This document shows positions 51,680 to 59,871 of a DNA stretch of 64,000 nucleotides, piece by piece. The stretch is from Fontivita pretiosa (GTDB lineage Bacteria > Planctomycetota > Phycisphaerae > Tepidisphaerales > Tepidisphaeraceae). Location of the stretch: positions 992,001-1,056,000 of the forward strand of contig NZ_CP191258.1 of assembly GCF_050410795.1 (NCBI RefSeq). The letters are read 5' to 3'. The notes under the pieces were generated by a model. That model had not been told where the DNA came from and did not search any database. It was given only the letters and a program-made list of their open reading frames with translations. Within the stretch, counting starts at the first letter, position 1. The number at the start of each line of letters is the position of its first letter. Both the position numbers and the translations under genes were made by a program.

Positions 51680-53016
51680 ACGCGCCGCTGAACACAGGCA
51701 CCACAGGCCCCTTGCCGCTCTCGCCATCCACACCAGCGATCACGCTCGATCCGCGCACCTATCGCCGCGGGCTGAGCTGCGTGCATTGCGGCCTGTGCCT
51801 GCCGGGCTGTCCAACCTACACTCAGAACTACAACGAAGCCGACTCCCCGCGCGGGCGGATCCAGCTCATGCTCGCCCTGGCCGACGGCGTGATTCAGCCG
51901 ACCGATTCGGTCCGCAGGCACCTGGACCTGTGCCTGGACTGCCGCGGCTGTGAGACGATCTGTCCCAGCGGCGTGGTCTATCACGAATTGCTCGAGGAGG
52001 TTCGCAGCAAGCTCGCACAGCAGATCCAGCCAACCCTCCAGGGCCGCTTGCTGCGATTCATCTTCTTCCACATCCTCACGCACCCGACGCGTCTGAAGCT
52101 GGCAATGCTGCCGGGGCGGGTGATGAAGCGGCTGGGGCTGTTCGGCCTGCTGCCCGGCGCGCTGGGCAAGATGGGGCAGATGCTGCCCACGGGCGGCCGC
52201 CTGTGGCCGCGCCCCCTGCCACAGCACTCGCCGGCGATCCAAAGTCCGCCATCCGCAACCCGCAATCGCATGACCGTCGCGTTCTTCCCCGGTTGCATCG
52301 GCAGCGTGATCTACGACGAGGTGAACCCCAAGGCCATCGAGCTGCTCAACGCCTGCGGCGCCGACGTGACCGTCGCGCCAACCCAGGTCTGCTGCGGCGC
52401 GATCCATCACCACAACGGCGCGCACCACGACGCCGAAGTTCGTGCTCGCCGCAATATCGATGCGATTCTGCCCACCGACGGCGCCGCATGGCCGGACTTT
52501 ATCACAACCACAATCGCCGGCTGCGGCGCCATGCTGCGCGAGTACGATTACCTCCTGCGGGACGATCCACGCTACGCCGAGCGCGCCAGGCTTTTCGCCG
52601 CCAGAGTGCGCGACATCAGTGAGGTTCTGATGGAATTGGGTCTGCCCCAGATGAAGTACCCGTTGAGCCAGACGGTGACGTACCACGACGCATGTCACCT
52701 GCTGCACGCGCAGAAGGTCGCCACCGCGCCCAGGGCGCTTCTGGCGCAGATTCCGGGGCTCAAGCTCACGCCCCTGCCCGAGAGCGATATCTGCTGTGGC
52801 GCCGCCGGAACCTACAACCTCACGCAGCCGGAGATGGCCCGGCAACTGGCGGCGCGGAAGCTGGACAACATCGCGGCCAGCGGTGCCACAACGTGCGTCG
52901 CCGCAAACGTCGGCTGCGCCATGCACATTCAGTCGGAGGCCAACGCGCGGCATCAGCCCCTGAAGGTCGTGCATCCTGTGGAACTGCTTCATCGCGCGGT
53001 GTTTGGCCCGGCGTAG
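51676..53016 (+). CDS. glcF: iron-sulfur subunit of glycolate oxidase-like complex
   Basis: 446 residues. Two 4Fe-4S motifs at the N-terminus are CVHCGLCLPGCPTY and CLDCRGCETICPSG. Two CCG domains follow, with FFPGCIGSVIYDEVNP, VCCGAIHHHNG, YHDACHLLHAQ and ICCGAAGTYNLTQ. It passes electrons from the FAD subunit to the quinone pool. Overlap with glcE shows a coupled pair. A short linker with a proline-rich piece (GRLWPRPLPQHSPAIQSPP, around 182-200) lies between the two parts. Confidence 0.92.
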   Translation: MNAPLNTGTTGPLPLSPSTPAITLDPRTYRRGLSCVHCGLCLPGCPTYTQNYNEADSPRGRIQLMLALADGVIQPTDSVRRHLDLCLDCRGCETICPSGVVYHELLEEVRSKLAQQIQPTLQGRLLRFIFFHILTHPTRLKLAMLPGRVMKRLGLFGLLPGALGKMGQMLPTGGRLWPRPLPQHSPAIQSPPSATRNRMTVAFFPGCIGSVIYDEVNPKAIELLNACGADVTVAPTQVCCGAIHHHNGAHHDAEVRARRNIDAILPTDGAAWPDFITTTIAGCGAMLREYDYLLRDDPRYAERARLFAARVRDISEVLMELGLPQMKYPLSQTVTYHDACHLLHAQKVATAPRALLAQIPGLKLTPLPESDICCGAAGTYNLTQPEMARQLAARKLDNIAASGATTCVAANVGCAMHIQSEANARHQPLKVVHPVELLHRAVFGPA

Positions 53017-53056
53017 GCGCTGCTGCCGCCGCCCGGGCAACGGAAGGGTGTGAATC

Positions 53057-53899
53057 ATGAAACTTTATCGCACGTCCAGCGGCGTGATCGTCGAGCGCGA
53101 TGATGCCTTCTATCGTCTGGAGAATGCCGACTGGGATGCACTGCTGAACCGCGATGATTTGCTGGCGACGCTTCAGTCGCAAACGGACCGGCTTGCGCCG
53201 CTTCGCGGCTCTTCGCTGGATCAGACGGCACTGCTGGCGCCGATCGTCTCGCAGGAAGTCTGGGCGGCGGGGGTGACTTATTACCGCAGCCGCGATGCCC
53301 GGATGGAGGAATCGCAGGCCGCGGGCGGGGGCAGCTTCTACGATCGCGTCTACACCGCCGACCGACCGGAGCTTTTCTTCAAGGCATTGGCTCACCGCGT
53401 CGCCGCGCCCGGCAAGCCCGTGCGCATTCGCCGGGATTCGAATTGGAATGTCCCCGAGCCGGAACTGACGCTGGTGATCACCTCCAGCGGCAAGATCGTC
53501 GGCTACACGATCGGCAACGACATGAGCAGCCGCGACATCGAGGGGCAGAACCCGCTGTATCTGCCGCAGGCGAAAGTCTACGACGGCTGCTGCGCGCTGG
53601 GTCCGGGGATTCTGGTTTGCGAGTCCCCGCTGGAGCCGGACACCGGCATTCATCTGCGGATCCTGCGGAACAACGACGTGGCGTTCGAGGGCCACACCAC
53701 GCTCAGGGAGCTGAAGCGGAAGCCACGCGAGCTGGTTGATTACCTCTATCGCGAGAGCAGTTTTCCGGCGGGTTGTTTCCTGCTTACCGGCACGGGGATC
53801 ATCCCGCCGCCGACGTTCACGCTCGAAGTCGCCGACCTGATCGAGATCGTGATCGATCCGATCGGAACACTGGTCAACCCCGTGAGCATCGCCACGTAG
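53057..53899 (+). CDS. fumarylacetoacetate hydrolase family protein
   Basis: 280 residues of the FAH superfamily, which covers hydrolases, decarboxylases and sugar-acid dehydratases such as 2-keto-3-deoxy-L-arabinonate dehydratase. The metal glutamates are in NVPEPELTLVI and further in YTIGNDMSSRDIEGQNPLYLPQAK (the family G-N-D-M-S-x-R-D block). VWAAGVTYYRSRDARM is the usual early motif. The sugar-acid neighbourhood favours the dehydratase role (AraD1-like), but that is inference. ATG is 40 bases after glcF, so the three genes may form one operon. Confidence 0.85.
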   Translation: MKLYRTSSGVIVERDDAFYRLENADWDALLNRDDLLATLQSQTDRLAPLRGSSLDQTALLAPIVSQEVWAAGVTYYRSRDARMEESQAAGGGSFYDRVYTADRPELFFKALAHRVAAPGKPVRIRRDSNWNVPEPELTLVITSSGKIVGYTIGNDMSSRDIEGQNPLYLPQAKVYDGCCALGPGILVCESPLEPDTGIHLRILRNNDVAFEGHTTLRELKRKPRELVDYLYRESSFPAGCFLLTGTGIIPPPTFTLEVADLIEIVIDPIGTLVNPVSIAT

Positions 53900-53938
53900 C
53901 GACAGGTTTTCGGTGCGGCCTGGGGTACACCGTCTGAT

Positions 53939-55180
53939 ATGCCGCGGAAAAGCGATGGATCGGCGAAGATGCCCGAGGCGGCCGAAGCGGTCGTCGCGGA
54001 CGAGCATCGATTGCTCGAGCTGGCGGGCGTTTTCACGCGGCTGGGGTTCACCGCGTTCGGCGGGCCGGCGGCGCACGTGGCGCTGATCGAGGACCAGGTC
54101 GTCACCCGCCGGCAATGGCTCGATCGACAGCACCTGCTCGATCTGGTATCGGCGATCAACTTCATTCCCGGCCCCAACTCGACGGAGCTGGCGATGCACA
54201 TCGGGCAGCTTCGCGCCGGCTTTCGCGGGCTGCTGGTCGCCGGTGCCTGCTTCATCGCCCCGGCGATGCTCATCATCCTGCCGATCGCCTGGGCGTACGT
54301 TCGCTTCGGCAGCCTGCCACAGGTGCAGCCGGCACTGCGGGCGATCGGCGCGGCGGTCGTCGCGATCATCGCCTTCGCCACCTGGCGCTTCGCGCGAACG
54401 GCGATCAAGGATGTATTCACGACGACCCTGGCCATGCTGGTCATCGCCGCCGCCCTTGTCTTCCAACGCTACATCGACCTTCAGCCGGAGATCCCGTGCC
54501 TGTTCCTGGCGGCCATCGCGGGAGCGATCTGGTATCGGATGAGACGATCGCGCGCCCGCGCCCGCACAACCATGCTCGCGATCGCCATCCCTGCAACCTA
54601 CTGGCCGGACCTGGCGCGCATGGCGCTGACGCTGCTGAAGATCGGCGGGACACTGTTCGGCAGCGGATATGTGCTGGTCAGCTATCTCCAGAGCGATTTC
54701 GTCGATCGGCTCGGCTGGCTCACGCAGCGACAGCTCGTCGATGCGATCGCCGTCGGGCAGTTCACGCCCGGACCGCTGCTCACGTCCGCAACCTTTGTCG
54801 GGTACCTGCTGGGCCACACGAAATTTGAAGCAGGCCTGACGGGCGGAGTAATCGGCGGGGTCGTCGCGACAGTGGCGATCTTCCTTCCATCATTCATCCT
54901 GGTGGCGATCTTCGGGCCGCTGCTTCAGCAGATTCGCGGCAAAGCCTGGGCTCGCGGCGCGCTGGACGGCATGAACGCCGCCGTCGTGGGGCTGATGCTC
55001 ATCGTCGCGATTCGCCTGGGAATCGGCGCTGTGGTCCTGCCGCACACGCATCGCGTCGATGCCTTGAGCCTGGTGATTCTGATCGCGTCGTTGATCGGGC
55101 TGTGGCGCAAGCTCAACGCGACCTGGCTGATCATCGGCGCGGCGATCATCGGTGCGGCGCAATACATCTGGACGCACTGA
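53939..55180 (+). CDS. chrA: chromate transporter family protein (ChrA)
   Basis: 413 residues with two homologous CHR halves, the long-form ChrA. The first half has TRLGFTAFGGPAAHVALIE and SAINFIPGPNSTELAMHIG, the second LKIGGTLFGSGYVLVSYLQ and AVGQFTPGPLLTSATFVGYL, the FGGP and P-G-P signatures. About ten membrane helices. It is a proton-coupled anion antiporter for chromate or sulfate in known members; other anions are possible. A start at 53939 is used; a later ATG (MPEAAEA, 11 codons on) is possible. Sugar-acid or chromate export in this context is unknown. Confidence 0.9.
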   Translation: MPRKSDGSAKMPEAAEAVVADEHRLLELAGVFTRLGFTAFGGPAAHVALIEDQVVTRRQWLDRQHLLDLVSAINFIPGPNSTELAMHIGQLRAGFRGLLVAGACFIAPAMLIILPIAWAYVRFGSLPQVQPALRAIGAAVVAIIAFATWRFARTAIKDVFTTTLAMLVIAAALVFQRYIDLQPEIPCLFLAAIAGAIWYRMRRSRARARTTMLAIAIPATYWPDLARMALTLLKIGGTLFGSGYVLVSYLQSDFVDRLGWLTQRQLVDAIAVGQFTPGPLLTSATFVGYLLGHTKFEAGLTGGVIGGVVATVAIFLPSFILVAIFGPLLQQIRGKAWARGALDGMNAAVVGLMLIVAIRLGIGAVVLPHTHRVDALSLVILIASLIGLWRKLNATWLIIGAAIIGAAQYIWTH

Positions 55181-55240
55181 TCCGGACGATCTGCGGCCGG
55201 TGGTCGTGCCACGCCAGAAAGGTTACCAGGCGACAGTCGC

Positions 55241-55708
55241 TCACTTCTCGCCACGGTAAATCCCGACCAGCTCCACATCGAACACGAGTGTGGCGTTGGG
55301 CGGGATCGGGCCGCCGGGCGTGCCCTGAGCGCCATAGGCCAGGTCCGGCGGGATGATCAGCTTCCGCTTCTCACCGACCTTCATGCCGGCGATCCCTTCA
55401 TCCCAACCCTTGATGACCTGCCCGGCGCCCAGCCGAAAATCGATCGGCATGGGGTTCCCCTGGCGGCTGAGCCGATCGAACGAGGAATCGAACTTCTGCC
55501 CGTTGCTTTCCAGCCGCCCGGTGTAATGCACCCAGACCTGATCGCCGGGCTGGGCGACCAGCGCATCGGCGATTTGCTTGACCTGGACGATCTTCAGCCC
55601 CGAGGGCGTGGTGCGTTCTTCGCCGGCGGGTTGGGTCGCCGGCGCCGCCGCCACAAAACTTGCCACCATCATCATCAAGCCAATGCCGTGCAGGGTCTGT
55701 CGCATCAT
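55241..55708 (-). CDS. FKBP-type peptidyl-prolyl isomerase, exported
   Basis: 155 residues with an N-terminal signal-like stretch (about 5-22, with a VAAAPA cleavage region) and an FKBP domain from about 45. PGDQVWVHYTGRLESNGQKFDSSFDR, GAGQVIKGWDEGIAGMKVGEKRKLIIPPDLAYG and FDVELVGI are the canonical strands and active-site loop, including FDSSFDR and the PPDLAYG turn. It is a periplasmic folding helper. ATG-ATG at 55708 has GAGG about nine bases upstream. It converges with chrA. Confidence 0.92.
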   Translation of the reverse strand: MMRQTLHGIGLMMMVASFVAAAPATQPAGEERTTPSGLKIVQVKQIADALVAQPGDQVWVHYTGRLESNGQKFDSSFDRLSRQGNPMPIDFRLGAGQVIKGWDEGIAGMKVGEKRKLIIPPDLAYGAQGTPGGPIPPNATLVFDVELVGIYRGEK

Positions 55709-55927
55709 GAGCGTTTACCTCGGTTCAACGGCCAATAACACGCGCAAGGTCCCATAGCAGCCAACGAATCGGTATTTCAGTCGGACTGACGACCGCGCGC
55801 CCGAACTTGGGTTATACTCACTGCACCCGCAGTTCACCACCGGGCAAATGTTATTTGGACACAGGCGCGGCAGCCGCAACCCCACGCGGCAGCGTCCTGC
55901 CGGACTGTCGCCGTGGAGGAAATGACC

Positions 55928-56203
55928 GTGACTCGATCTTTTCGCGATTGGCTGGCTGAGGGCGAGGCGATCTACGCTGAGACGCTCAAGGAGTACCACT
56001 GCCTGGAGGCACAGATCAGCGAGCTGGAAAAGAAGCTTGCCGAGAAGAAGGCGGAAGTGAACCAGGTGGCACAGATGATCGGCAAGCCGCCGGTCGATGG
56101 CCCGCGGCGGGTTTCGGCGCAGATCATCGAGCCGGAGACCCCCCCGCCGGCGAACGGCCCGATCGCCCGCGCCCTGACTGGCCGGGGCCTGGTGGCGCGA
56201 TAG
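55928..56203 (+). CDS. small coiled-coil protein of unknown function
   Basis: 91 residues, all helical and charged in the first 55 (LEAQISELEKKLAEKKAEVNQVAQMI), then a Pro/Arg-rich tail. I do not recognise a family. The GTG at 55928 has GGAGGA seven bases before it, a better fit than the ATG six bases upstream, which has only one base of spacing. It lies alone between two convergent gene groups, upstream of the strong 56235-56261 hairpin. A cytoplasmic adaptor role is only a guess. Confidence 0.6.
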   Translation: MTRSFRDWLAEGEAIYAETLKEYHCLEAQISELEKKLAEKKAEVNQVAQMIGKPPVDGPRRVSAQIIEPETPPPANGPIARALTGRGLVAR

Positions 56204-56234
56204 CTCTTTGAACGCTGCGGGCGATACAACTCAC

Positions 56235-56261
56235 CGCGCGGCCAGGCTTGCTGGCCGCGCG
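56235..56261. terminator. 11-bp perfect stem-loop between convergent genes
   Basis: CGCGCGGCCAG, loop GCTTG, CTGGCCGCGCG. The right arm touches the stop codon of the pseudopilin gene, and the left arm lies 31 bases after the coiled-coil gene. It is GC-rich without a T run on either side, so it is a bidirectional terminator or barrier candidate rather than a textbook intrinsic terminator. Confidence 0.55.
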
Positions 56262-56909
56262 CTACGGCGTCGGACCGGTATCCCACGGATCCACCGCCGC
56301 CAGCACTTCTTTGGTGTCCTTCATCGTTCCGACGTGTCCGTCCACGAACAGGTAGTTGGATCCCAGCCGGATGCCGTGGAAGAAGTGATCGACAAGACGC
56401 GGGTAGTTGCCCGGGTCCATGTAATAATCGCGCTCGCTGCTTTTCTTTTCTCCCATCAGGATAATGTTGCTGATGCTCAAACCTCGGGGAGGCTTGCTGC
56501 CCAGCTTGAAGCCGCGACGGACCAGATGCGCATTGAGGATGTATGTGTGCTGCTCGGCCGGCTGCTCATCCACCGGGCAGATCATCACCGGCGGATTCCA
56601 CACCGGGGGCTTGAACACGTGCACCGGCCAGCGCTGCTCCTTCGGCAATGAATCGCCGGCGCCCAGCCCCGGCGGATAGAGCCAGCCACGCCACTGATAC
56701 GCATACGAATGCAACGCCACGCCGATCTGACGCAGGTTGGACTGGCATTGCACCCACCTGGCCTGTGATTGCGCCTTGCGCACCGCAGGCAGCAGCATCG
56801 CGATCAGCACTGCGATGATTCCGATGACGACCAGTATCTCCACCAGCGTAAACGCGTCGCGGCCTGAGCGGACGCGCCGCCCCACACAACCTCCATCCGC
56901 CTGCAACAT
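56262..56909 (-). CDS. pseudopilin-like protein (prepilin N-terminal, planctomycete type)
   Basis: 215 residues. The type IV/type II pilin start AFTLVEILVVIGIIAVLIAML begins at about residue 19, with Ala rather than Gly before Phe at the peptidase site; methylation is expected at F. After the hydrophobic helix the globular part has CQSNLRQIGVALHSYA and ends LGSNYLFVDGHVGTM, the H-x-G...N-x-x-F-x-D-G-H ending common in planctomycete DUF1559-like pseudopilins. The role of these abundant proteins is not known. ATG at 56909. Confidence 0.85.
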   Translation of the reverse strand: MLQADGGCVGRRVRSGRDAFTLVEILVVIGIIAVLIAMLLPAVRKAQSQARWVQCQSNLRQIGVALHSYAYQWRGWLYPPGLGAGDSLPKEQRWPVHVFKPPVWNPPVMICPVDEQPAEQHTYILNAHLVRRGFKLGSKPPRGLSISNIILMGEKKSSERDYYMDPGNYPRLVDHFFHGIRLGSNYLFVDGHVGTMKDTKEVLAAVDPWDTGPTP

Positions 56910-57041
56910 GTCTGTACCCTCCGTGTTTCACCCGCAGGGTGGGCATGGCCCATCTCAACTGCATGGGCGGGCGATGCCTGCACACGATGGTGTCGAAGGT
57001 CCATACAGTGCAGCAATCGAATTGTTGAGGTGGCGTTGAGG

Positions 57042-57818
57042 TCAGTGCTTGAGCTGCGCGGTCAATCCGCCGTCGATGGTGATATTCGTGCCGGTGATGA
57101 ACCCGGACATCTCGCTGCCCAGGAAAACGACCAGTCGCCCGATGTCCTGTGGCGTGCCGATGCGCCCCAGCGGATGGAAGCTCAGCACATAGCGCATCGT
57201 CTGCTCCCGGTCGGGCACGGAGGCCAGCCAGCGATCCATCAGCGGCGTGTCCACGAATCCGGGGCTGACGGCATTGACCCGGATGCGCATCGGCCCAAGC
57301 TCCTGCGCCAGGCTGCGAACCATGGCGACGACACCGCCCTTGGCGGCGGCGTAGGCGGTCAGATGCGGCACGGTCGCCTGGGCATGCACCGAGGCAATGT
57401 TGATCACCGACGCTCCGCCGGCGCTACGAAGCAGCGGCAGCAGCGATCGCGTCACCAGGTACAGCCCCTTGAGATCCACGCCCATGATGCGATCCCAATC
57501 CTCGGGCGTCGTATCCACGATCCCCTTGAACATGTTCAAGCCGGCATTGTTGACCAGAATATGCAGCTTATCGCTGTGCGCGCTGACGGCTTTCGCCATG
57601 GCCGTCACTTCGGAGTCGCTGGACACATCTGCGCGCACGAACCACGCCTGGCGGCCAAGCTGCCTGATCTGCTCGGCGGTCCGCTCGCCGGAAGCAGGAT
57701 CGATGTCATTGACGATCACGTCGGCGCCGCTGCGGGCCAGTTCCAGCGCGCAGCCGCGACCGATTCCCGCGCCCGCCCCCGTCACCAGCGCCAGTTTGCC
57801 AGCCAATGAGATGTTCAT
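57042..57818 (-). CDS. SDR-family oxidoreductase
   Basis: 258-residue classical short-chain dehydrogenase. LALVTGAGAGIGRGCAL is the TGxxxGIG loop, VNDIDPASG favours NAD, HILVNNAGLNMF is the NNAG motif, and the catalytic set is S in INIASVHAQ, Y and K in TAYAAAKGG. C-terminal ITGTNITIDGG is standard. It follows the enolase-superfamily gene on the same strand by 63 bases, so both may act on one sugar acid. Substrate unknown. Confidence 0.9.
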   Translation of the reverse strand: MNISLAGKLALVTGAGAGIGRGCALELARSGADVIVNDIDPASGERTAEQIRQLGRQAWFVRADVSSDSEVTAMAKAVSAHSDKLHILVNNAGLNMFKGIVDTTPEDWDRIMGVDLKGLYLVTRSLLPLLRSAGGASVINIASVHAQATVPHLTAYAAAKGGVVAMVRSLAQELGPMRIRVNAVSPGFVDTPLMDRWLASVPDREQTMRYVLSFHPLGRIGTPQDIGRLVVFLGSEMSGFITGTNITIDGGLTAQLKH

Positions 57819-57881
57819 GTCTTCCTCCTCGCTGTCTACTTGCCTGTCTCTGCCGGGCGAACGATTTGACCCGCAGCGCCC

Positions 57882-59024
57882 TTACCAGTCCGATGGCGTT
57901 CCATCGGCGCCGAAGGCCTCGGGAATCCAGTCCTGGGCGGGATGATCGCGCAGGAACTGTTCATTGACATCCGTTCCCAGTCCCGGCCCCTGGGGCAATG
58001 CCGCGCACCCGTCGGCCGGATCGACGCGCGGAAACGTTGTGCAGATTCTGGCCATGTAATCGTGATGCTCGTGTCGATGCTCGAGCATCTCGAAGGTCGG
58101 CGCCACCGCCGCCAGATGCAGGCTCGTCTGACTCTGGAGCGGGCCGTTGGGGTTGTGCGGGTTGAACGCGACGCCGTACAGCTCCGCCATCGCCGCCAGC
58201 TTCATCAGCTCGCTGATTCCTCCTGCGTTGGCCACGTCGGGCTGGATGATCGAGACCAGCTCGCGCTCGAGCAATTCGCGGAACCCCCAGCGGGTGAACA
58301 AGCGCTCGCCGGCTCCGATCGGGGTGAGGAATTTGTCGGCGCAGCGTCGCAGTTCTGGGATGGATTCGGCCGGGACCGGTTCTTCGATCCACAGAGGCCT
58401 GGTGTGTCGCACGGCGCTTTCGATCTGCGCCGCCAGCGCCGCGCCGCACCTTCCGTGAAAGTCGATCGCGAAATCGCGCTCAGGGCCGATTTCCTCTCGC
58501 ACCGCTTCACAGCAGCTCACGACCTGCGCGATCGTGGCCGGACCTTCGAGCTTGCGCACCGGCGGCAGGGGATAGATTTTGACCACGCGATAGCCCATCT
58601 CGATGGCGGCGCGCGCCCGCTGGCGGAAGGTGTCCGGCGAGGTCGATAGCCCCAGGTTCGCGTAGAGCCTGATCCGCTTTCGCACCGCCCCACCAAGCAG
58701 TTTGTACACCGGCTGGCGGAGCAGCTTGCCGCGGATGTCCCACAGCGCCGTGTCGATGCCGGAAATCGAGCTGGTAAGGATCGGCCCGCCTCGCCAGTAG
58801 CTGTGGCGGTAGATGCGTTGCCAGATCCATTCGGTGTCGGTGGGATCGGCGCCGAGGATGAGCTTTTCCAGATCGGCGATCGCTCCCAGCACACCGCGCG
58901 GCTTGGACGGCAGCGAGCATTCCCCCCAGCCGAAAACGTCAGGATCGTCGGTCTCGACTTTCACCATGGTCCAGTCGGTGACCGGGCTGGCGATGCTGTA
59001 GGGCTTGATCCGGATGATTCTCAT
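57882..59024 (-). CDS. mandelate racemase/muconate lactonizing family enzyme (galactonate dehydratase-like)
   Basis: 380 residues. The capping domain (about 1-115) has HSYWRGGPILTSSISGIDTALWDI; in the barrel the general base region is RVVKIYPLPP and the magnesium ligands are in FAIDFHGR, LWIEEPVP and GAGERLFTRWG, with the second base His in VAFNPHNPNGP. The D-F-H-G-R and N-P-H-N-P blocks fit D-galactonate dehydratase-like members; other acid sugars are possible. ATG at 59024 is divergent from the PIG-L gene. The SDR gene is downstream. Confidence 0.88.
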   Translation of the reverse strand: MRIIRIKPYSIASPVTDWTMVKVETDDPDVFGWGECSLPSKPRGVLGAIADLEKLILGADPTDTEWIWQRIYRHSYWRGGPILTSSISGIDTALWDIRGKLLRQPVYKLLGGAVRKRIRLYANLGLSTSPDTFRQRARAAIEMGYRVVKIYPLPPVRKLEGPATIAQVVSCCEAVREEIGPERDFAIDFHGRCGAALAAQIESAVRHTRPLWIEEPVPAESIPELRRCADKFLTPIGAGERLFTRWGFRELLERELVSIIQPDVANAGGISELMKLAAMAELYGVAFNPHNPNGPLQSQTSLHLAAVAPTFEMLEHRHEHHDYMARICTTFPRVDPADGCAALPQGPGLGTDVNEQFLRDHPAQDWIPEAFGADGTPSDW

Positions 59025-59075
59025 GGATGGTCAGACTCTACCGCAATCGAGAATCCGTTTAAAGTATCGATATTA

Positions 59076-59104
59076 TTGACGTGTTCGCCCCAATGCCATA
59101 ACTT
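59076..59104 (+). promoter_or_regulatory. possible promoter for the PIG-L/ADH/dehydratase operon
   Basis: TTGACG (59076-59081) and TAACTT (59099-59104) at 17-base spacing, in a locally AT-rich stretch 22 bases before the PIG-L ATG. The -35 matches five of six, the -10 three of six. It sits in the divergent gap with the galactonate dehydratase-like gene. Confidence 0.3.
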
Positions 59105-59126
59105 CGTGGCAAAGAAGCGGTGATCC

Positions 59127-59840
59127 ATGAATGTGGTCTCGATCATGGCGCATCAGGACGATGAGATGCGCTGCCTGGGAACGATGCTCAAGTGCCGCGC
59201 GCGGGGCGACGCGCTGGCGTTCGTAACACTGACCGACGGCTCCGGGGGGTTCGTCCATCAGCCGGACATCAGCCGCAATGACGCCGCCAAAATCCGGCAC
59301 GAGGAGATGCTGGCGGTCGCGTGCGCTGTCGGCGCCCAATTCATCAACCTCGCCGAACGCGATGAGTTTCTTTACGACACTGCGGAGCTGCGCGTGCGGC
59401 TGATCGAGGCAATCCGCAAGACCCGCGCCGACGTGATCTTCACCCACTGGCACGAGGACTACAACCTCGATCACACGATCACGCATCAGCTCGTGCGCCA
59501 GGCGGCGCTGCACTCGCATCTGCCGATGATCAGGACCGATTCGCCGCCGCTCAAGCAGCACCCGGCGATTTTCTGCGTCGAGCCGCACGGGCCGATTCCG
59601 TTTCCAGCGTCGTACTTCGTGGACGTGACCGATTACGAAAATGAGAAGGTGCGGCTGCTGAACCTGCACCGTTCGCAGAATGCGGCGTTCGAGGCGTTCA
59701 GCGGAGAAGCAAGCCCGCTGGAGAAGATCTGCCGCCGACATGACGCCTACTGGGGCGAGCAGGCCGGCTGCGAGTTTGCCGAAGCGTTCGCCCCCATGCA
59801 CACACGCGGCGCCATCAAGCCGTATCCGCTGTTGCCATGA
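59127..59840 (+). CDS. PIG-L family deacetylase (LmbE-like)
   Basis: 237 residues. The zinc site AHQDDE (usual form AHPDDE, here P to Q) opens the protein, TLTDGSGG and KIRHEEMLAVACAVGA follow, and the second site THWHEDYNLDHTITHQL holds the H-x-x-D-x-x-x-D-H pattern. The family removes acetyl groups from N-acetyl sugars. It heads a plus-strand run with an alcohol dehydrogenase, a dehydratase and a hydrolase. A role in sugar-derivative breakdown is inferred from that run. Confidence 0.88.
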   Translation: MNVVSIMAHQDDEMRCLGTMLKCRARGDALAFVTLTDGSGGFVHQPDISRNDAAKIRHEEMLAVACAVGAQFINLAERDEFLYDTAELRVRLIEAIRKTRADVIFTHWHEDYNLDHTITHQLVRQAALHSHLPMIRTDSPPLKQHPAIFCVEPHGPIPFPASYFVDVTDYENEKVRLLNLHRSQNAAFEAFSGEASPLEKICRRHDAYWGEQAGCEFAEAFAPMHTRGAIKPYPLLP

Positions 59841-59871
59841 AGCACACACAGCACAGGACAAAGGGCCGAAG

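Noticed and set aside
52820..54817. 665-codon minus-strand frame across glcF, FAH and chrA
   Set aside because: Antisense shadow without motif or ribosome site.
55777..55818. TATACT with a short palindrome as promoter of the coiled-coil gene
   Set aside because: The -10 is good but no -35 lies at the right distance, and the palindrome is only five bases per arm.
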